40,693 nt of DNA from Thermoplasmata archaeon (GCA_021797055.1 JAKAAI010000008.1:1-40693), one strand, 5' to 3'; numbered from the stretch's first letter, positions 25,386 through 33,576 are shown. The notes: generated by a model not told the origin, from the letters alone. Translations and numbers: made by a program.

Positions 25386-26507
25386 TCATTTGCCTAGTTT
25401 TTGACTGTCAGTCCTAGTATAGGTATCCGCAATGATATCAAGTATTCCCATAAAATCGTAAGGTATCGCACTTTTCGGAATTGTATCCCACCAGTTTCCA
25501 GTGGAGTCGGATAGATATGTTCCAGGATCAATTGAAGACGATGGCAGATATGATCTAATTTCTCGAAGGAGGCTGCCACCAAGGACAAATATTAGTGTAA
25601 TATCCCCGCGGGAATATATTAATTCGTGATGCTTTCCTGATTTCACAATTCTTTTCTCCGTCGTACAGTTGGAACATTTTCCAAAATGAATCACATACTC
25701 GTCATCAGACATCTTTAGCGTTTCAGCGTCTGTAGCGCATACATCGCAGAGTTTCACGACTTCCTTCTCCTGCAGGTCTATCACAGTTCTCAATGTTAGA
25801 TAGTCTGGATCAGTCATGCACGCAATTTTCGCCAGATTTTTGACATAGAATTCTCTCATCACCTGCTGATTCTTCGCTAAGACCTGCAGAAGTTTCAGCA
25901 TGATCCAGAGGAGGGGAACCGGATCTTTATCCGAAACAGCATCGAACTCAGCGATAGCTGAATTGATCCTGTCAGTGAATGAGGAAAGTTTCCTTGACCG
26001 GTTCAGGGATCTCGTCTCTCTAGCCTTGTGCGACGCTTCAAGCGTTTTTCTTGATACCTCAACTGCACCTGGATTGTCACGGACCCAAGCATTAAGTTCG
26101 GACATTTTTATGAGTTTCATGGGCGCTGAACTATTGTAATAAGGGTTGCGTATCGATAGAGGTCTTAACGTACCATTTTCAACCAGTCTCCGGACCATGG
26201 ATCTGTCAATTCCTGCAATTTCCGCTGCTTTGGAGATCGTATGATATGAATCTGTAATTGCTATATGCATTCTTACGCAGTCTTCTTCCTTCACACCAGA
26301 AATTAGTTTATCGATCTCTTCCTTCATTGAATTCTGAGATTCGATCATCTTTTTAAATCTCTCCTCCTTGAATTTTGCGTTGTCCCAGTAGAACCTGAAG
26401 GCCTGTTTGAAATTATCTAAAGATATATCTAATCCTATCTTTTTGAATATTGCCAGAGTCTTAATATAAAGCTCCTGACCCTGAGGACCTGCCGCTGAAT
26501 GAGACAA
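25386..26507 (-). CDS. HTH and zinc-ribbon protein, probable DNA-binding, unknown function
   Basis: A 373-residue protein. A helix-turn-helix of the excisionase/MerR kind lies near 86-145 (SYHTISKAAEIAGIDRSMVRRLVENGTL, ending in SELNAWVR). This is followed by a basic stretch at 155-175 and a long helical segment. A zinc-ribbon pattern has C254-x2-C257 and C278-x2-C281 in its C-terminal third. No family is recognised. The TTG start at 26507 is supported by AAATATTAAT on the minus strand about 25 bases upstream. It may regulate nearby genes or bind DNA ends of the relic element next to it; both are speculative. Confidence 0.5.
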   Translation of the reverse strand: MSHSAAGPQGQELYIKTLAIFKKIGLDISLDNFKQAFRFYWDNAKFKEERFKKMIESQNSMKEEIDKLISGVKEEDCVRMHIAITDSYHTISKAAEIAGIDRSMVRRLVENGTLRPLSIRNPYYNSSAPMKLIKMSELNAWVRDNPGAVEVSRKTLEASHKARETRSLNRSRKLSSFTDRINSAIAEFDAVSDKDPVPLLWIMLKLLQVLAKNQQVMREFYVKNLAKIACMTDPDYLTLRTVIDLQEKEVVKLCDVCATDAETLKMSDDEYVIHFGKCSNCTTEKRIVKSGKHHELIYSRGDITLIFVLGGSLLREIRSYLPSSSIDPGTYLSDSTGNWWDTIPKSAIPYDFMGILDIIADTYTRTDSQKLGK

Positions 26508-26528
26508 TGCATAAAGAATCGTGTCTGG

Positions 26529-26538
26529 ATTAATATTT
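26529..26538 (-). promoter_or_regulatory. TATA-like box of the HTH/zinc-ribbon gene
   Basis: Minus strand AAATATTAAT lies about 25 bases upstream of the TTG at 26507 and supports that start. Confidence 0.4.
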
Positions 26539-26581
26539 CTATCGCTAAGAAAATGCGAGGATCACAAAAACGATGAAAAGA

Positions 26582-26639
26582 TTTACCGTGTGCGAGCGGA
26601 AACTCGCCTTTCGCAGGAGAGGAGATGAAAGCGGGTAAA
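26582..26639. other. Compact three-way-junction sequence
   Basis: TTTACCG (26582-26588) pairs with CGGGTAAA (26632-26639, one bulge). Inside are two adjoining hairpins: GCGAG/CTCGC with a six-base loop (26592-26607) and CTTTC/GAAAG with a 14-base loop (26608-26631). All bases but three are accounted for. It could be the terminal fold of an IS200/IS605-type element or a structured RNA. Confidence 0.4.
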
Positions 26640-26759
26640 ACATCTATTATTCCTCTCAATATATTACAAAGTCTGCTGGCAAATATTCGTGAAACGGGCC
26701 GGACTGCATATTGCTTCATGTGTGCCTGCATCCGTTAAGACAGATGGCTTGATTTAACA

Positions 26760-26865
26760 GACAGGGTACATTCGTGCCCAGAAGAATTCAAATCCATGGG
26801 AGATTCCGGTACCAACCTTTGAAGTCGGAAGCTCTCTGCGAAAGATGGGGAGAGGAGCTCACTAC
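26760..26865 (+). mobile_element. Probable right-end relic of an IS200/IS605 (TnpB) element
   Basis: Two frames across this segment give pieces resembling the tail of TnpB proteins, ending VPTFEVGSS and GRGAHY. A terminal hairpin, CTCTC/GAGAG at 26832-26855, is followed by GAGCTCAC, similar in layout to the right ends of IS605-type elements. No intact transposase is present, so at most this is a decayed end. Confidence 0.35.
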
Positions 26866-26898
26866 ATAGAACCTAAAGTTCGAACAGGTTTTCGCTAA

Positions 26899-26907
26899 TT
26901 ATAATAA
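26899..26907 (+). promoter_or_regulatory. TATA-like box of the dienelactone hydrolase gene
   Basis: TTATAATAA starts 25 bases before the GTG at 26924 and 31 before the ATG at 26930, consistent with leaderless initiation at one of these codons. Confidence 0.45.
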
Positions 26908-26923
26908 TGATTACCAATTTACA

Positions 26924-27748
26924 GTGATTATGGTTAATCGCAGAGAAATTGAAGTGTCCGAGGGCATAATAAAATTGGATGATAAAAGCAAGATCAACTA
27001 TTACTTGGCGAAACCTGCAGATAATGGAAAATATCCAGCGATAATAATAGTACATGAGATATGGGGACTTGAGGATAATATAAAATCAATCGCAAGAAGA
27101 TGGGCGGAAGAGGGTTATGTTGCGTTTGCTCCTCACCTTTTTGCATCGATTGGACCTTTTATGAACTCAAAAAACATCGAAAGCACCATGGTAAAATTAT
27201 GGTCACTCCCAAGGGAAAAGATGCAGGATGAAAAAGCAATAGGTACATTGATGAACACTCTGAACGAAGATCAGAAAAAAGTCGCAAGTGCTGTATTCTT
27301 TGGAAGAAAGGATCTGGGTAAGAATATGATTAGAAACCTTGACGCATGTTTTGACCATGTCCAGAAACTTGATTTCGTTAAGAGCGATATGATAGGTACA
27401 ACTGGATTTTGTTTCGGGGGAGGCCTGGTCTTTCAGTATGCGACACTTGGTAGGAGTTCTGCCACGGTGGTCTTTTATGGGGCGAACCCGGATCCAATCG
27501 AGGCGGTATCTAAAATCGACAGACCAATCATCGCATTCTACGGTGGAGAAGACTACAACATAAACCAGTATATCCCAAGGCTTATGGAGGAGATCGTCAG
27601 AACAAAGAAAAGTTTTCACATGAAAATCTATGAAGGAGCACAGCATGCATTTTTCAACGACACGAGACCTACATATAACAAGGATTGCGCCGACGATGCA
27701 TGGGAGCTTGCCAAAGAATTTTTCAGGAAAAATCTTGGTGGGAAATAA
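26924..27748 (+). CDS. Dienelactone hydrolase family protein
   Basis: A 274-residue alpha/beta hydrolase of the dienelactone hydrolase (carboxymethylenebutenolidase) group, which opens lactone or ester bonds with a cysteine nucleophile. The triad is readable: C163 in GFCFGGG, D210 in GGEDYN and H241 in QHAFF. The Glu of IIIVHEIWGLE (E45), typical of the family, is also present. The start is GTG 26924 or ATG 26930; the TATA-like box favours the former. A 34-residue ORF overlaps its stop. Substrate is unknown: aromatic degradation or general ester cleavage are both possible. Confidence 0.85.
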   Translation: MIMVNRREIEVSEGIIKLDDKSKINYYLAKPADNGKYPAIIIVHEIWGLEDNIKSIARRWAEEGYVAFAPHLFASIGPFMNSKNIESTMVKLWSLPREKMQDEKAIGTLMNTLNEDQKKVASAVFFGRKDLGKNMIRNLDACFDHVQKLDFVKSDMIGTTGFCFGGGLVFQYATLGRSSATVVFYGANPDPIEAVSKIDRPIIAFYGGEDYNINQYIPRLMEEIVRTKKSFHMKIYEGAQHAFFNDTRPTYNKDCADDAWELAKEFFRKNLGGK

Positions 27749-27852
27749 TGGACGAAAATGTCAAGGGCAAACCAGAATCCTCCGATTTATTGCTGGAATG
27801 TTTCATGAACTGGGCCGAAGTCCTTAAGAGAATTGACAAAACCCAACAATAA
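27748..27852 (+). CDS. Possible 34-residue protein coupled to the dienelactone hydrolase
   Basis: An ATG at 27748 overlaps the hydrolase stop (TAATG) and opens 34 codons, MDENVKGKPESSDLLLECFMNWAEVLKRIDKTQQ. The sequence is acidic then amphipathic, like a small helical protein. The overlapping start-stop supports coupling, but no ribosome binding site or homology is visible. Confidence 0.35.
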   Translation: MDENVKGKPESSDLLLECFMNWAEVLKRIDKTQQ

Positions 27853-27946
27853 TGTCCCACCCATTACCCCAATGATCTGGGTAAGGAGCAGGACGTGATT
27901 CATCATTAGTCCAAATTATTCATTCTGCCATGAAATTTGTTACAAG

Positions 27947-27953
27947 TTTTATA
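27947..27953 (+). promoter_or_regulatory. TATA-like box of the esterase gene
   Basis: TTTTATA lies 24-30 bases before ATG 27977. It overlaps an earlier in-frame ATG at 27953, which therefore cannot be the start of a leaderless message. Confidence 0.45.
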
Positions 27954-27976
27954 TGCGTTCAGGATTTATGGTTGTC

Positions 27977-28954
27977 ATGGTTAAGATGGAAAGCATCCAC
28001 ATTGAGAGCGAGGCACTTTCAAATAATCCTTTAAAGGATCCCTCCAAGAGGGAAGTACTGGTTTTTACCCCTGATGAACGAAAAGCAAACTCTCCTCTCT
28101 TTCTCTGTCTCCCTTCGTTTGCATCAAATGCCAGAAGTTTCCTGAACAAAGAACCACTCAATGAAAATCTTCCGTCCATCCTGCAGTCTCTCTATGAAAG
28201 AAATCTTATTGGTAATGCTACTGTAGCGATTGTTGATTCTTTTACAAAAGTCGGTGGAAATCAATATGTAAATTCTACAGCAGTTGGTAACTATGAGGAT
28301 TTCATTATAAATGAGGTTATACCAAAACTGAGGGACACATATAATTGTGGGAATGTTGGGATATTTGGGAAGGACTCCGGTGGTTTTGGCGCGTATACAC
28401 TTTCAGTTCGATACCCGTCCGTAGTTCAGGGGTTCGCCGCCCACTCCATGGATGCGGGATTTGAATTCTGCTACCTGCCTGACTTCACCCTTGCCATGGA
28501 GGCATTCCGCGAAAGCAATGGACCGTCAAAATGGTTGCAGAAATACTGGGCAGGCAAGAACAGGAGCAGGTCAACCGCATTCAGAACTCTCTCTGTTATA
28601 GAGAAGTCTCTTTTTTACAGCCCTAACGAATCATCAAGTGAACTGGGGGCAGACTTCCCCTTCGACTGGGAATCCGGTGAATTCAAGCAGGACATCTGGA
28701 CAAAATGGCAGAACTGGGATCCAGCAAAGAATGCTGTGGACTTTTTGCGTCAGATTGAATCCATGAATTTTCTATACCTAGATGTTGGCATTATGGACGA
28801 GTTCTCCCTGCTCTGGGGAAACAGGGCTATTGATAAAGCTCTGACATCAGCTGGGATTAAGCATTTCTACGAGGAATACGAGGATGGGCATTTCGGAATT
28901 GTTTACAGATTTGAAAAATCTCTAACAATGATGGCAGCAGCTCTTTCCATTTGA
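27977..28954 (+). CDS. Putative esterase (esterase D / enterochelin-esterase-like)
   Basis: A 325-residue alpha/beta hydrolase. The nucleophile Ser is in GKDSGGFGAY (residue 134 from ATG 27977), a variant of the GxSxG elbow seen in esterase D-type proteins. The acid is probably the Asp in DVGIMDEF and the base His in DGHFG near residue 308. There is no signal peptide, so it acts in the cytoplasm. ATG 27977 is favoured over 27953 and 27968 because the TATA-like box lies just upstream. The substrate is unknown. Confidence 0.75.
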   Translation: MVKMESIHIESEALSNNPLKDPSKREVLVFTPDERKANSPLFLCLPSFASNARSFLNKEPLNENLPSILQSLYERNLIGNATVAIVDSFTKVGGNQYVNSTAVGNYEDFIINEVIPKLRDTYNCGNVGIFGKDSGGFGAYTLSVRYPSVVQGFAAHSMDAGFEFCYLPDFTLAMEAFRESNGPSKWLQKYWAGKNRSRSTAFRTLSVIEKSLFYSPNESSSELGADFPFDWESGEFKQDIWTKWQNWDPAKNAVDFLRQIESMNFLYLDVGIMDEFSLLWGNRAIDKALTSAGIKHFYEEYEDGHFGIVYRFEKSLTMMAAALSI

Positions 28955-28990
28955 ATGTGAAATCTCTTAAGAATTCATGACAAATAGCGA

Positions 28991-29611
28991 TTATTCTTTC
29001 TCCACGAAATAGCCTCTGATTGATTTTTTAAGGGCTCTTCGGAGTAGATCCGAAAGGGAGGAGGTTGCTATGCCAAAATGCTCGGCAATCTCAGTCATGC
29101 TGACCCCTCTCTCTATGTCGAAATAACCGTTGGAATAGGCAAATCTAAGAATTTCTTCCTCCCTCTGGGTGAGCGCCAGTGATTCTGCGTCTTCGAGTTC
29201 CACTATAACCGGATCAAGATTGAGGTCCTTCAGTTCCCGCATGAGCTTTATCATGACGCCCCTGGATCTCAGCAAAAGCCTGTACCTAATCCTGTCCTTG
29301 TTCACACTTTCACTGCCAAGGACGATGGCTTCAGAAGAGGATATGACTGAACAAGGGGTGCAGCTCCTGGATGTAGCCCATATTGAGCTCTTTCCAACCT
29401 GCGCAACATCACGTGAAACAGTTCTCAATTCCTCCACAAGTTTCTCACAGTTCTGTTTGCATTCTATTCTATGAACGGTGTATTCAGGTCCCACCTTAAG
29501 CCTCTTGATCTTGACCGATTGACTGACATTATAACAGGTATTTGTCACCAGGCAGTCAGTCCTTTCCATCTCCAGTAGAACCTCGACTGAGTCTCGAAAA
29601 CCTATTTTCAC
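28991..29611 (-). CDS. HTH_10 (Bat-type) transcription regulator with six cysteines
   Basis: A 206-residue archaeal regulator. Residues 148-200 are an HTH_10 domain, LTQREEEILRFAYSNGYFDIERG followed by SMTEIAEHFGIATSSLSDLLRRALKK, the form found in bacterio-opsin-activator-like proteins. The N-terminal half has six cysteines at 20, 26, 51, 55, 84 and 87, the last pair in SRSCTPCSV, suggesting a metal or redox sensor. The start is GTG 29611 on the minus strand. It is divergent from mqnD, with 215 bases between, and may control that gene or the esterase downstream of it; this is inference. Confidence 0.75.
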   Translation of the reverse strand: MKIGFRDSVEVLLEMERTDCLVTNTCYNVSQSVKIKRLKVGPEYTVHRIECKQNCEKLVEELRTVSRDVAQVGKSSIWATSRSCTPCSVISSSEAIVLGSESVNKDRIRYRLLLRSRGVMIKLMRELKDLNLDPVIVELEDAESLALTQREEEILRFAYSNGYFDIERGVSMTEIAEHFGIATSSLSDLLRRALKKSIRGYFVEKE

Positions 29612-29797
29612 AAACCTCTATGCTAACAATTTAATTAAGATTATTTATCAAAGCAACACAACTTCAATTTATCGCTAATTGCATGAGTGGGCATGTCGAA
29701 TTAAGCGGTATCGTCCGATCTGTTTTAATTGATAGAAGAAGTCAAGGTCCGATGCCGTATGACCCATAGAAAACTCGATTAGGCATTTTAGACAAAC

Positions 29798-29805
29798 CAT
29801 ATTTA
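29798..29805 (+). promoter_or_regulatory. TATA-like box of mqnD
   Basis: CATATTTA begins 29 bases before ATG 29827 and 23 before the in-frame GTG 29821. The 215-base gap to the divergent regulator holds no other clear signal. Confidence 0.35.
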
Positions 29806-29826
29806 GAATGAGACGATTAAGTGAAT

Positions 29827-30642
29827 ATGAAAATCACAATCGCACACACGCCAGACCCGGATGACTCGTTTATGTTCTATGCAATGTTCGAAAAGAAGAT
29901 ACCGACGAACTTCCAGTACGAACAGGTAGTGAAGGATATAGAAACGCTCAACAAGGAGGCCCCTTTGGAAAAATATGATGTTACTGCCATCTCTGCAAAT
30001 GGCTTCATTGACGTATGTGACAAATATTATCTTCTTTCCTCCGGTGCGAGTTTTGGGTTGAGCTATGGACCAATAGTTGTTGCAAAAAAGAAAGTGGATT
30101 TAAAAAATTCTATCCTCGGAGTGCCTGGGTTCAAGACTTCAACTTTTCTCCTTTACAGAATGTTTGCACCTGAACCAAAGAAGTTTGTGGAAATGAGATT
30201 CGATAAGATACCCGAGGAAATTATGAACGGAAACATTGACGCGGGACTTCTTATCCATGATGAGCAGCTTGTATATCAGAAAAGAGGTCTTGTTAAGGTT
30301 CTCGACCTTTATGAGGAGTGGAAGAAATATGCGGGATCGCTTCCTGTTCCGCTCGGCTTTAACTCCATAAGAAAGGCGATAGGAACGGACATAGCTACAA
30401 AATATAACGAAGACTTTCAGGCATCCATAAAGTACGCAATGGCACATGAGGAGGATGCTGTCCGTTATTCCATGAAATATGCAAGATATTCTGATTTTGA
30501 GCTTGAGAAGAAGTTTGTGAGGATGTACGTGAACGATCTTTCAAAGAATTTTGGAGATATAGGCAGGATGGCCCTTGAAAAGTATTATGGTAGAGCCCAG
30601 GAACTTGGATTAATAAAGCAATTCGAATATGAGATTGTTTGA
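29827..30642 (+). CDS. mqnD: 1,4-dihydroxy-6-naphthoate synthase (MqnD)
   Basis: A 271-residue enzyme of the futalosine menaquinone pathway that releases 1,4-dihydroxy-6-naphthoate from cyclic dehypoxanthine futalosine. It matches the family along its length: the N-terminal ITIAHTPDPDDSFMFYA corresponds to SPCPNDTFIFY, with VVKDIETLNKEA next. The catalytic His is in AGLLIHDEQLVY, and LVKVLDLYEEW and LPVPLGFNSI follow. The fold resembles periplasmic binding proteins, but there is no signal peptide. MqnA, MqnB and MqnC are not in the window. The start at ATG 29827 gives the usual N-terminus; GTG 29821 is in frame. Confidence 0.85.
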   Translation: MKITIAHTPDPDDSFMFYAMFEKKIPTNFQYEQVVKDIETLNKEAPLEKYDVTAISANGFIDVCDKYYLLSSGASFGLSYGPIVVAKKKVDLKNSILGVPGFKTSTFLLYRMFAPEPKKFVEMRFDKIPEEIMNGNIDAGLLIHDEQLVYQKRGLVKVLDLYEEWKKYAGSLPVPLGFNSIRKAIGTDIATKYNEDFQASIKYAMAHEEDAVRYSMKYARYSDFELEKKFVRMYVNDLSKNFGDIGRMALEKYYGRAQELGLIKQFEYEIV

Positions 30643-30695
30643 TCGGATGGTGATGCTTTATCACTATCATTCACAGAAAATTCGATGACAGCGTC

Positions 30696-32018
30696 ATGGC
30701 TGATGTTTCGGATACCGTGATTGAGGAGTTGCCTATACTGGAGAAAAATGCAAGATCTGCAATAGAAACACTCTCTGCTATGCATGAGAGTGACCTCTCT
30801 GAGATCATGTTTAGGGCCTCTAAAATTATGGATTCTGAGAAGGATCAGATCGCTGGGATTCTGTGCGGGGAATCTGGTAAGCCCATACGTTTTGCTGCAA
30901 ATGAAGTGGAACATGTAGTGCAAATGCTCCGGAACTTAAGTGATATCGTTTCTGATCCTTATTATTATAACGGGGAAAAGCGCTGGCTCGGGACAATGGC
31001 CAGTGTTCTTTCCAGAAATCCTCTTGGTGTAGTGCTTGGAATAACTTCATTTACCGATTCCCTCATTAATGCAGCGAGTGTCGCTTTGCCGGCTCTCTCC
31101 ACGAGAAATCCTGTGATGCTCAAGCCGTCTTCTAAGTCTCCCCTGTCTGCCCTTAAACTGAAGGATATTCTTCATCGCTCCGGCCTCCCGGATAACGTTA
31201 TGCAGGTGGTCATTTGTAACAGGGATTCTCCAGTTATTAAATCGCTGCTGAAATGCAGACATACCGATGTGGTCTCCTTTTATGGTTCAGTCGATTCCGC
31301 CCACACTTTGAGACAGCATTTGTCCTCTAAGACGTTTATTCCTCATACAGGAGGTGGTTGCGTATCTATTGTCTGGAAGGATGCTGATCTTGATATTGCT
31401 GGAAAACTCATCGCTGAATCAGCATTCCATTCGCAGGGACAGAATGCATACCGGTCACAGAGAATAATTGTGCATCCAGATTCCTTTGAATACCTCACTG
31501 GCAGATTAAGAGAAGAGTTATCGCAGATGATAACTGGTGACCCTGCCGATAACAACACGGACATTGGCCCTCTTGCCACATCTGAGTACACACAGATATT
31601 TGCCTCACTTATCCGAATGATGTTTGATCATGGGGATCGGCTTCTGGAGGGGGGAAAAATAGATGGTAGGCTTGTCCTGCCAACCATTATAGACGTCTCG
31701 TCCCCAGAATCACCTGCCTGGAAAGATGACATCATGGCACCGATGATATCCCTTATAAACTCGGATTCTATCGATTCCACTATTGATTTAGCCAACAGAA
31801 TAGGTGTCAGAAATATTGCCTCCGTATTCACCTCAAATATCAATACATCATTCTATTATTTTAAAAAACTTAAATTCAAGGAAGTGGTTATAAATGACTC
31901 CCCAGATTTTCGTGACATGTCGGATCACAGAAATGGATCTTCCCTGCACCACGGGGATAAGAGGATATATGATCTGTTGGATGAATTCTCCACGACGAAA
32001 TCTATGTCCATAAGATGA
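30696..32018 (+). CDS. Aldehyde-dehydrogenase-fold protein lacking catalytic residues
   Basis: A 440-residue member of the aldehyde dehydrogenase superfamily, about 40 residues shorter than most. The NAD-binding part is recognisable: NPLGVVLGITSFTDSL at 108-123, VMLKPSSKSPLSALKL at 140-155, and IVWKDADLDIA at 225-235. Three catalytic positions are changed. The nucleophile Cys in FNQGQxC is Ala (FHSQGQNA, A251); the general base Glu of LELGG is His (PHTGG, H217); and the oxyanion-hole Asn is Thr (ITSFTD, T120). It is therefore likely a non-catalytic or differently acting protein, perhaps a NAD(P)-binding structural or regulatory one. The next gene, icd, is convergent. Confidence 0.75.
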   Translation: MADVSDTVIEELPILEKNARSAIETLSAMHESDLSEIMFRASKIMDSEKDQIAGILCGESGKPIRFAANEVEHVVQMLRNLSDIVSDPYYYNGEKRWLGTMASVLSRNPLGVVLGITSFTDSLINAASVALPALSTRNPVMLKPSSKSPLSALKLKDILHRSGLPDNVMQVVICNRDSPVIKSLLKCRHTDVVSFYGSVDSAHTLRQHLSSKTFIPHTGGGCVSIVWKDADLDIAGKLIAESAFHSQGQNAYRSQRIIVHPDSFEYLTGRLREELSQMITGDPADNNTDIGPLATSEYTQIFASLIRMMFDHGDRLLEGGKIDGRLVLPTIIDVSSPESPAWKDDIMAPMISLINSDSIDSTIDLANRIGVRNIASVFTSNINTSFYYFKKLKFKEVVINDSPDFRDMSDHRNGSSLHHGDKRIYDLLDEFSTTKSMSIR

Positions 32019-32024
32019 TAAATA

Positions 32025-33239
32025 TCACTTTATCTTTTTCATCCTCTTTATTACTTCGTTGCCAAATTCAGAGCATTTAAGGGCCTTGACGTTCATCTGT
32101 CTTGCAAGATCCTGCGTCACCTGCTGTTCTGAATACGCTGCATGGACTGCGTTGTCAAGTACCTCGCCGGCTTCGTTCCAGCCAATGTGATTAAGCATCA
32201 TTGCCCCTGAAAGTATGAGAGATGTTGGGTTTGCAACATCCATACCGGCATATTTTGGCGCTGTACCGTGTACTGCTTCGAATATGGCATTAACATCCCC
32301 TATGTTTGCTCCTGGAGCAAGTCCAAGACCACCCACCTGTGCAGCAAGCGCATCGGAAAGGTAATCGCCGTTAAGATTGGTTGTAGCAAGCACATCATAC
32401 TCATCTGTTCTTGTCAGGACCTGCTGGAACATGTTGTCCGTGATTCTGTCCTTTATCACTACCTTCCAGCCAGCACTTCCGGGAGATTTAAGGTATTCAT
32501 CTTCAGTGATTGTTGAGTCTCCAAACTCACTTGCTGCAAGCTGGTATCCCCATTCTTTAAACGAACCCTCGGTATATTTCATTATATTCCCTTTGTGAAC
32601 CAATGTAACACTCTTTCTATGGTTCTGCAGAGCAAACTGTATTGCCTTTCTGACTAGTCTTTGCGACTTGAACCTGCTGATTGGTTTAATGCCTATTCCA
32701 GTATCGTCTGTGAGCTTGATACCGAACTGCTCCTTCAAATACCATCTCAACTTCTTAGCTTCTTCAGAATCGTATTTCCACTCTATGCCTGCATAAAGAT
32801 CTTCTGTGTTTTCCCTGAAAACCACCATATCCATTTTTTCAGGATTCTTTACCGGTGATGGCACCCCTGGGAAATATTTGACAGGCCTCACATTAGCATA
32901 TAGGTCAAAATACTGCCTCAGTGTAACGTTTAGGCTTCTGAAACCTTCTCCTATGGGTGTTGTCAGTGGACCCTTTATTGCGATGACACATTTCTTTATC
33001 TCATCAAGTGATTCCTGCGGCAGATGCTTGCCAGTCTTCTCCATCGCTTCGTCACCGGCAAGGATCTTCTTCCACTCAATTACCTTGTTACCGGAATAAG
33101 CCACTTCAACCGCTGCATTAATGACTGAGATGGATGCCTTTGATATATCCGGACCAATGCCGTCTCCCTCGATGTATCCGATTGTTGGGTTGTTCGGAAC
33201 AGAGAGCTTAGAATCCTCCTTAACTTCAATATATGACAT
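32025..33239 (-). CDS. icd: NADP-dependent isocitrate dehydrogenase
   Basis: A 404-residue enzyme of the citric acid cycle that converts isocitrate to 2-oxoglutarate and CO2. GYIEGDGIGPDI at 21-32 is the family N-terminus, RSLNVTLRQ at 101-109 the substrate-binding loop (Ser of the E. coli phosphorylation site is S102), and LVHKGNIMKYTEG at 213-225 carries the catalytic Lys. HGTAPKYAG has Lys and Tyr where NADP-using enzymes have them, so NADP is the probable cofactor. The length and motifs match bacterial and archaeal type I ICDs. A TATA-like box lies upstream at 33269-33278. Confidence 0.95.
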   Translation of the reverse strand: MSYIEVKEDSKLSVPNNPTIGYIEGDGIGPDISKASISVINAAVEVAYSGNKVIEWKKILAGDEAMEKTGKHLPQESLDEIKKCVIAIKGPLTTPIGEGFRSLNVTLRQYFDLYANVRPVKYFPGVPSPVKNPEKMDMVVFRENTEDLYAGIEWKYDSEEAKKLRWYLKEQFGIKLTDDTGIGIKPISRFKSQRLVRKAIQFALQNHRKSVTLVHKGNIMKYTEGSFKEWGYQLAASEFGDSTITEDEYLKSPGSAGWKVVIKDRITDNMFQQVLTRTDEYDVLATTNLNGDYLSDALAAQVGGLGLAPGANIGDVNAIFEAVHGTAPKYAGMDVANPTSLILSGAMMLNHIGWNEAGEVLDNAVHAAYSEQQVTQDLARQMNVKALKCSEFGNEVIKRMKKIK

Positions 33240-33543
33240 TTCGATCGCCCTTGTATACGGAGTATCACTTTATATTTTTGCCCGAAAAATTTCAGATTTC
33301 CGCTGTCTGATTTCCTGTCAATAATCTGAATCCATCATGATAAATATTCTGCAGAAATATGTGCCGTTTGATGATACGATGGAATGCAGACTGATCCTGA
33401 TGTCAATCACACAGAATAGGATCTTTGTGATGCTAGCATATGCACAGCAGTACTAATTTATGACTTTCCAGCGCTTAGTGAAAAAGTTATAGACTTAATG
33501 TACATTATCTCAAGAAAAACATGATATTTTTTGGGGGGGAAGA
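33240..33543. other. Divergent intergenic region between icd and purA
   Basis: It contains the icd promoter and an AT-rich stretch upstream of purA. A 39-codon frame at 33337-33456 (MINILQKYVPFDDTM...) has no promoter or recognisable feature and is probably chance. A run of seven Gs at 33533-33539 precedes purA. Confidence 0.4.
33269..33278 (-). promoter_or_regulatory. TATA-like box of icd
   Basis: On the minus strand AAAATATAAA lies 30-39 bases upstream of the ATG at 33239, within the normal range for a short archaeal leader. Confidence 0.45.
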
Positions 33544-33576
33544 GTGTTTGCGTCTTTCGATGCACAGCTCGCTTGC

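Larger units (their letters stand above)
26508..26923. other. Non-coding stretch with a probable IS200/IS605 relic
   Basis: No convincing gene is present. The stretch contains a three-way-junction-like sequence at 26582-26639, a 13-base inverted repeat pairing 26608-26621 with 26832-26844 (CTTTCGCAG, one base bulged), and a tail at about 26760-26865 that reads like the C-terminus of a TnpB protein split over two frames (VPTFEVGSS, GRGAHY). It also holds the promoters of the flanking genes at 26529-26538 (minus) and 26899-26907 (plus). Confidence 0.4.

Noticed and set aside
26571..26640. Hammerhead ribozyme or C/D box sRNA in the three-way-junction stretch
   Set aside because: CUGAUGA/GAAA core and paired C and D boxes are not present.
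26435..26731. 98-codon minus-strand frame overlapping the HTH gene start
   Set aside because: It overlaps the HTH/zinc-ribbon coding sequence and promoter, with odd composition; treated as a shadow.
26874..26890. GTTCGAAC resembling a tRNA T-loop
   Set aside because: The flanking bases do not form the T-arm stem and no acceptor or anticodon arm can be built.
33337..33456. 39-codon frame upstream of purA
   Set aside because: No promoter or binding site and no recognisable features; the length is within chance for this base composition.
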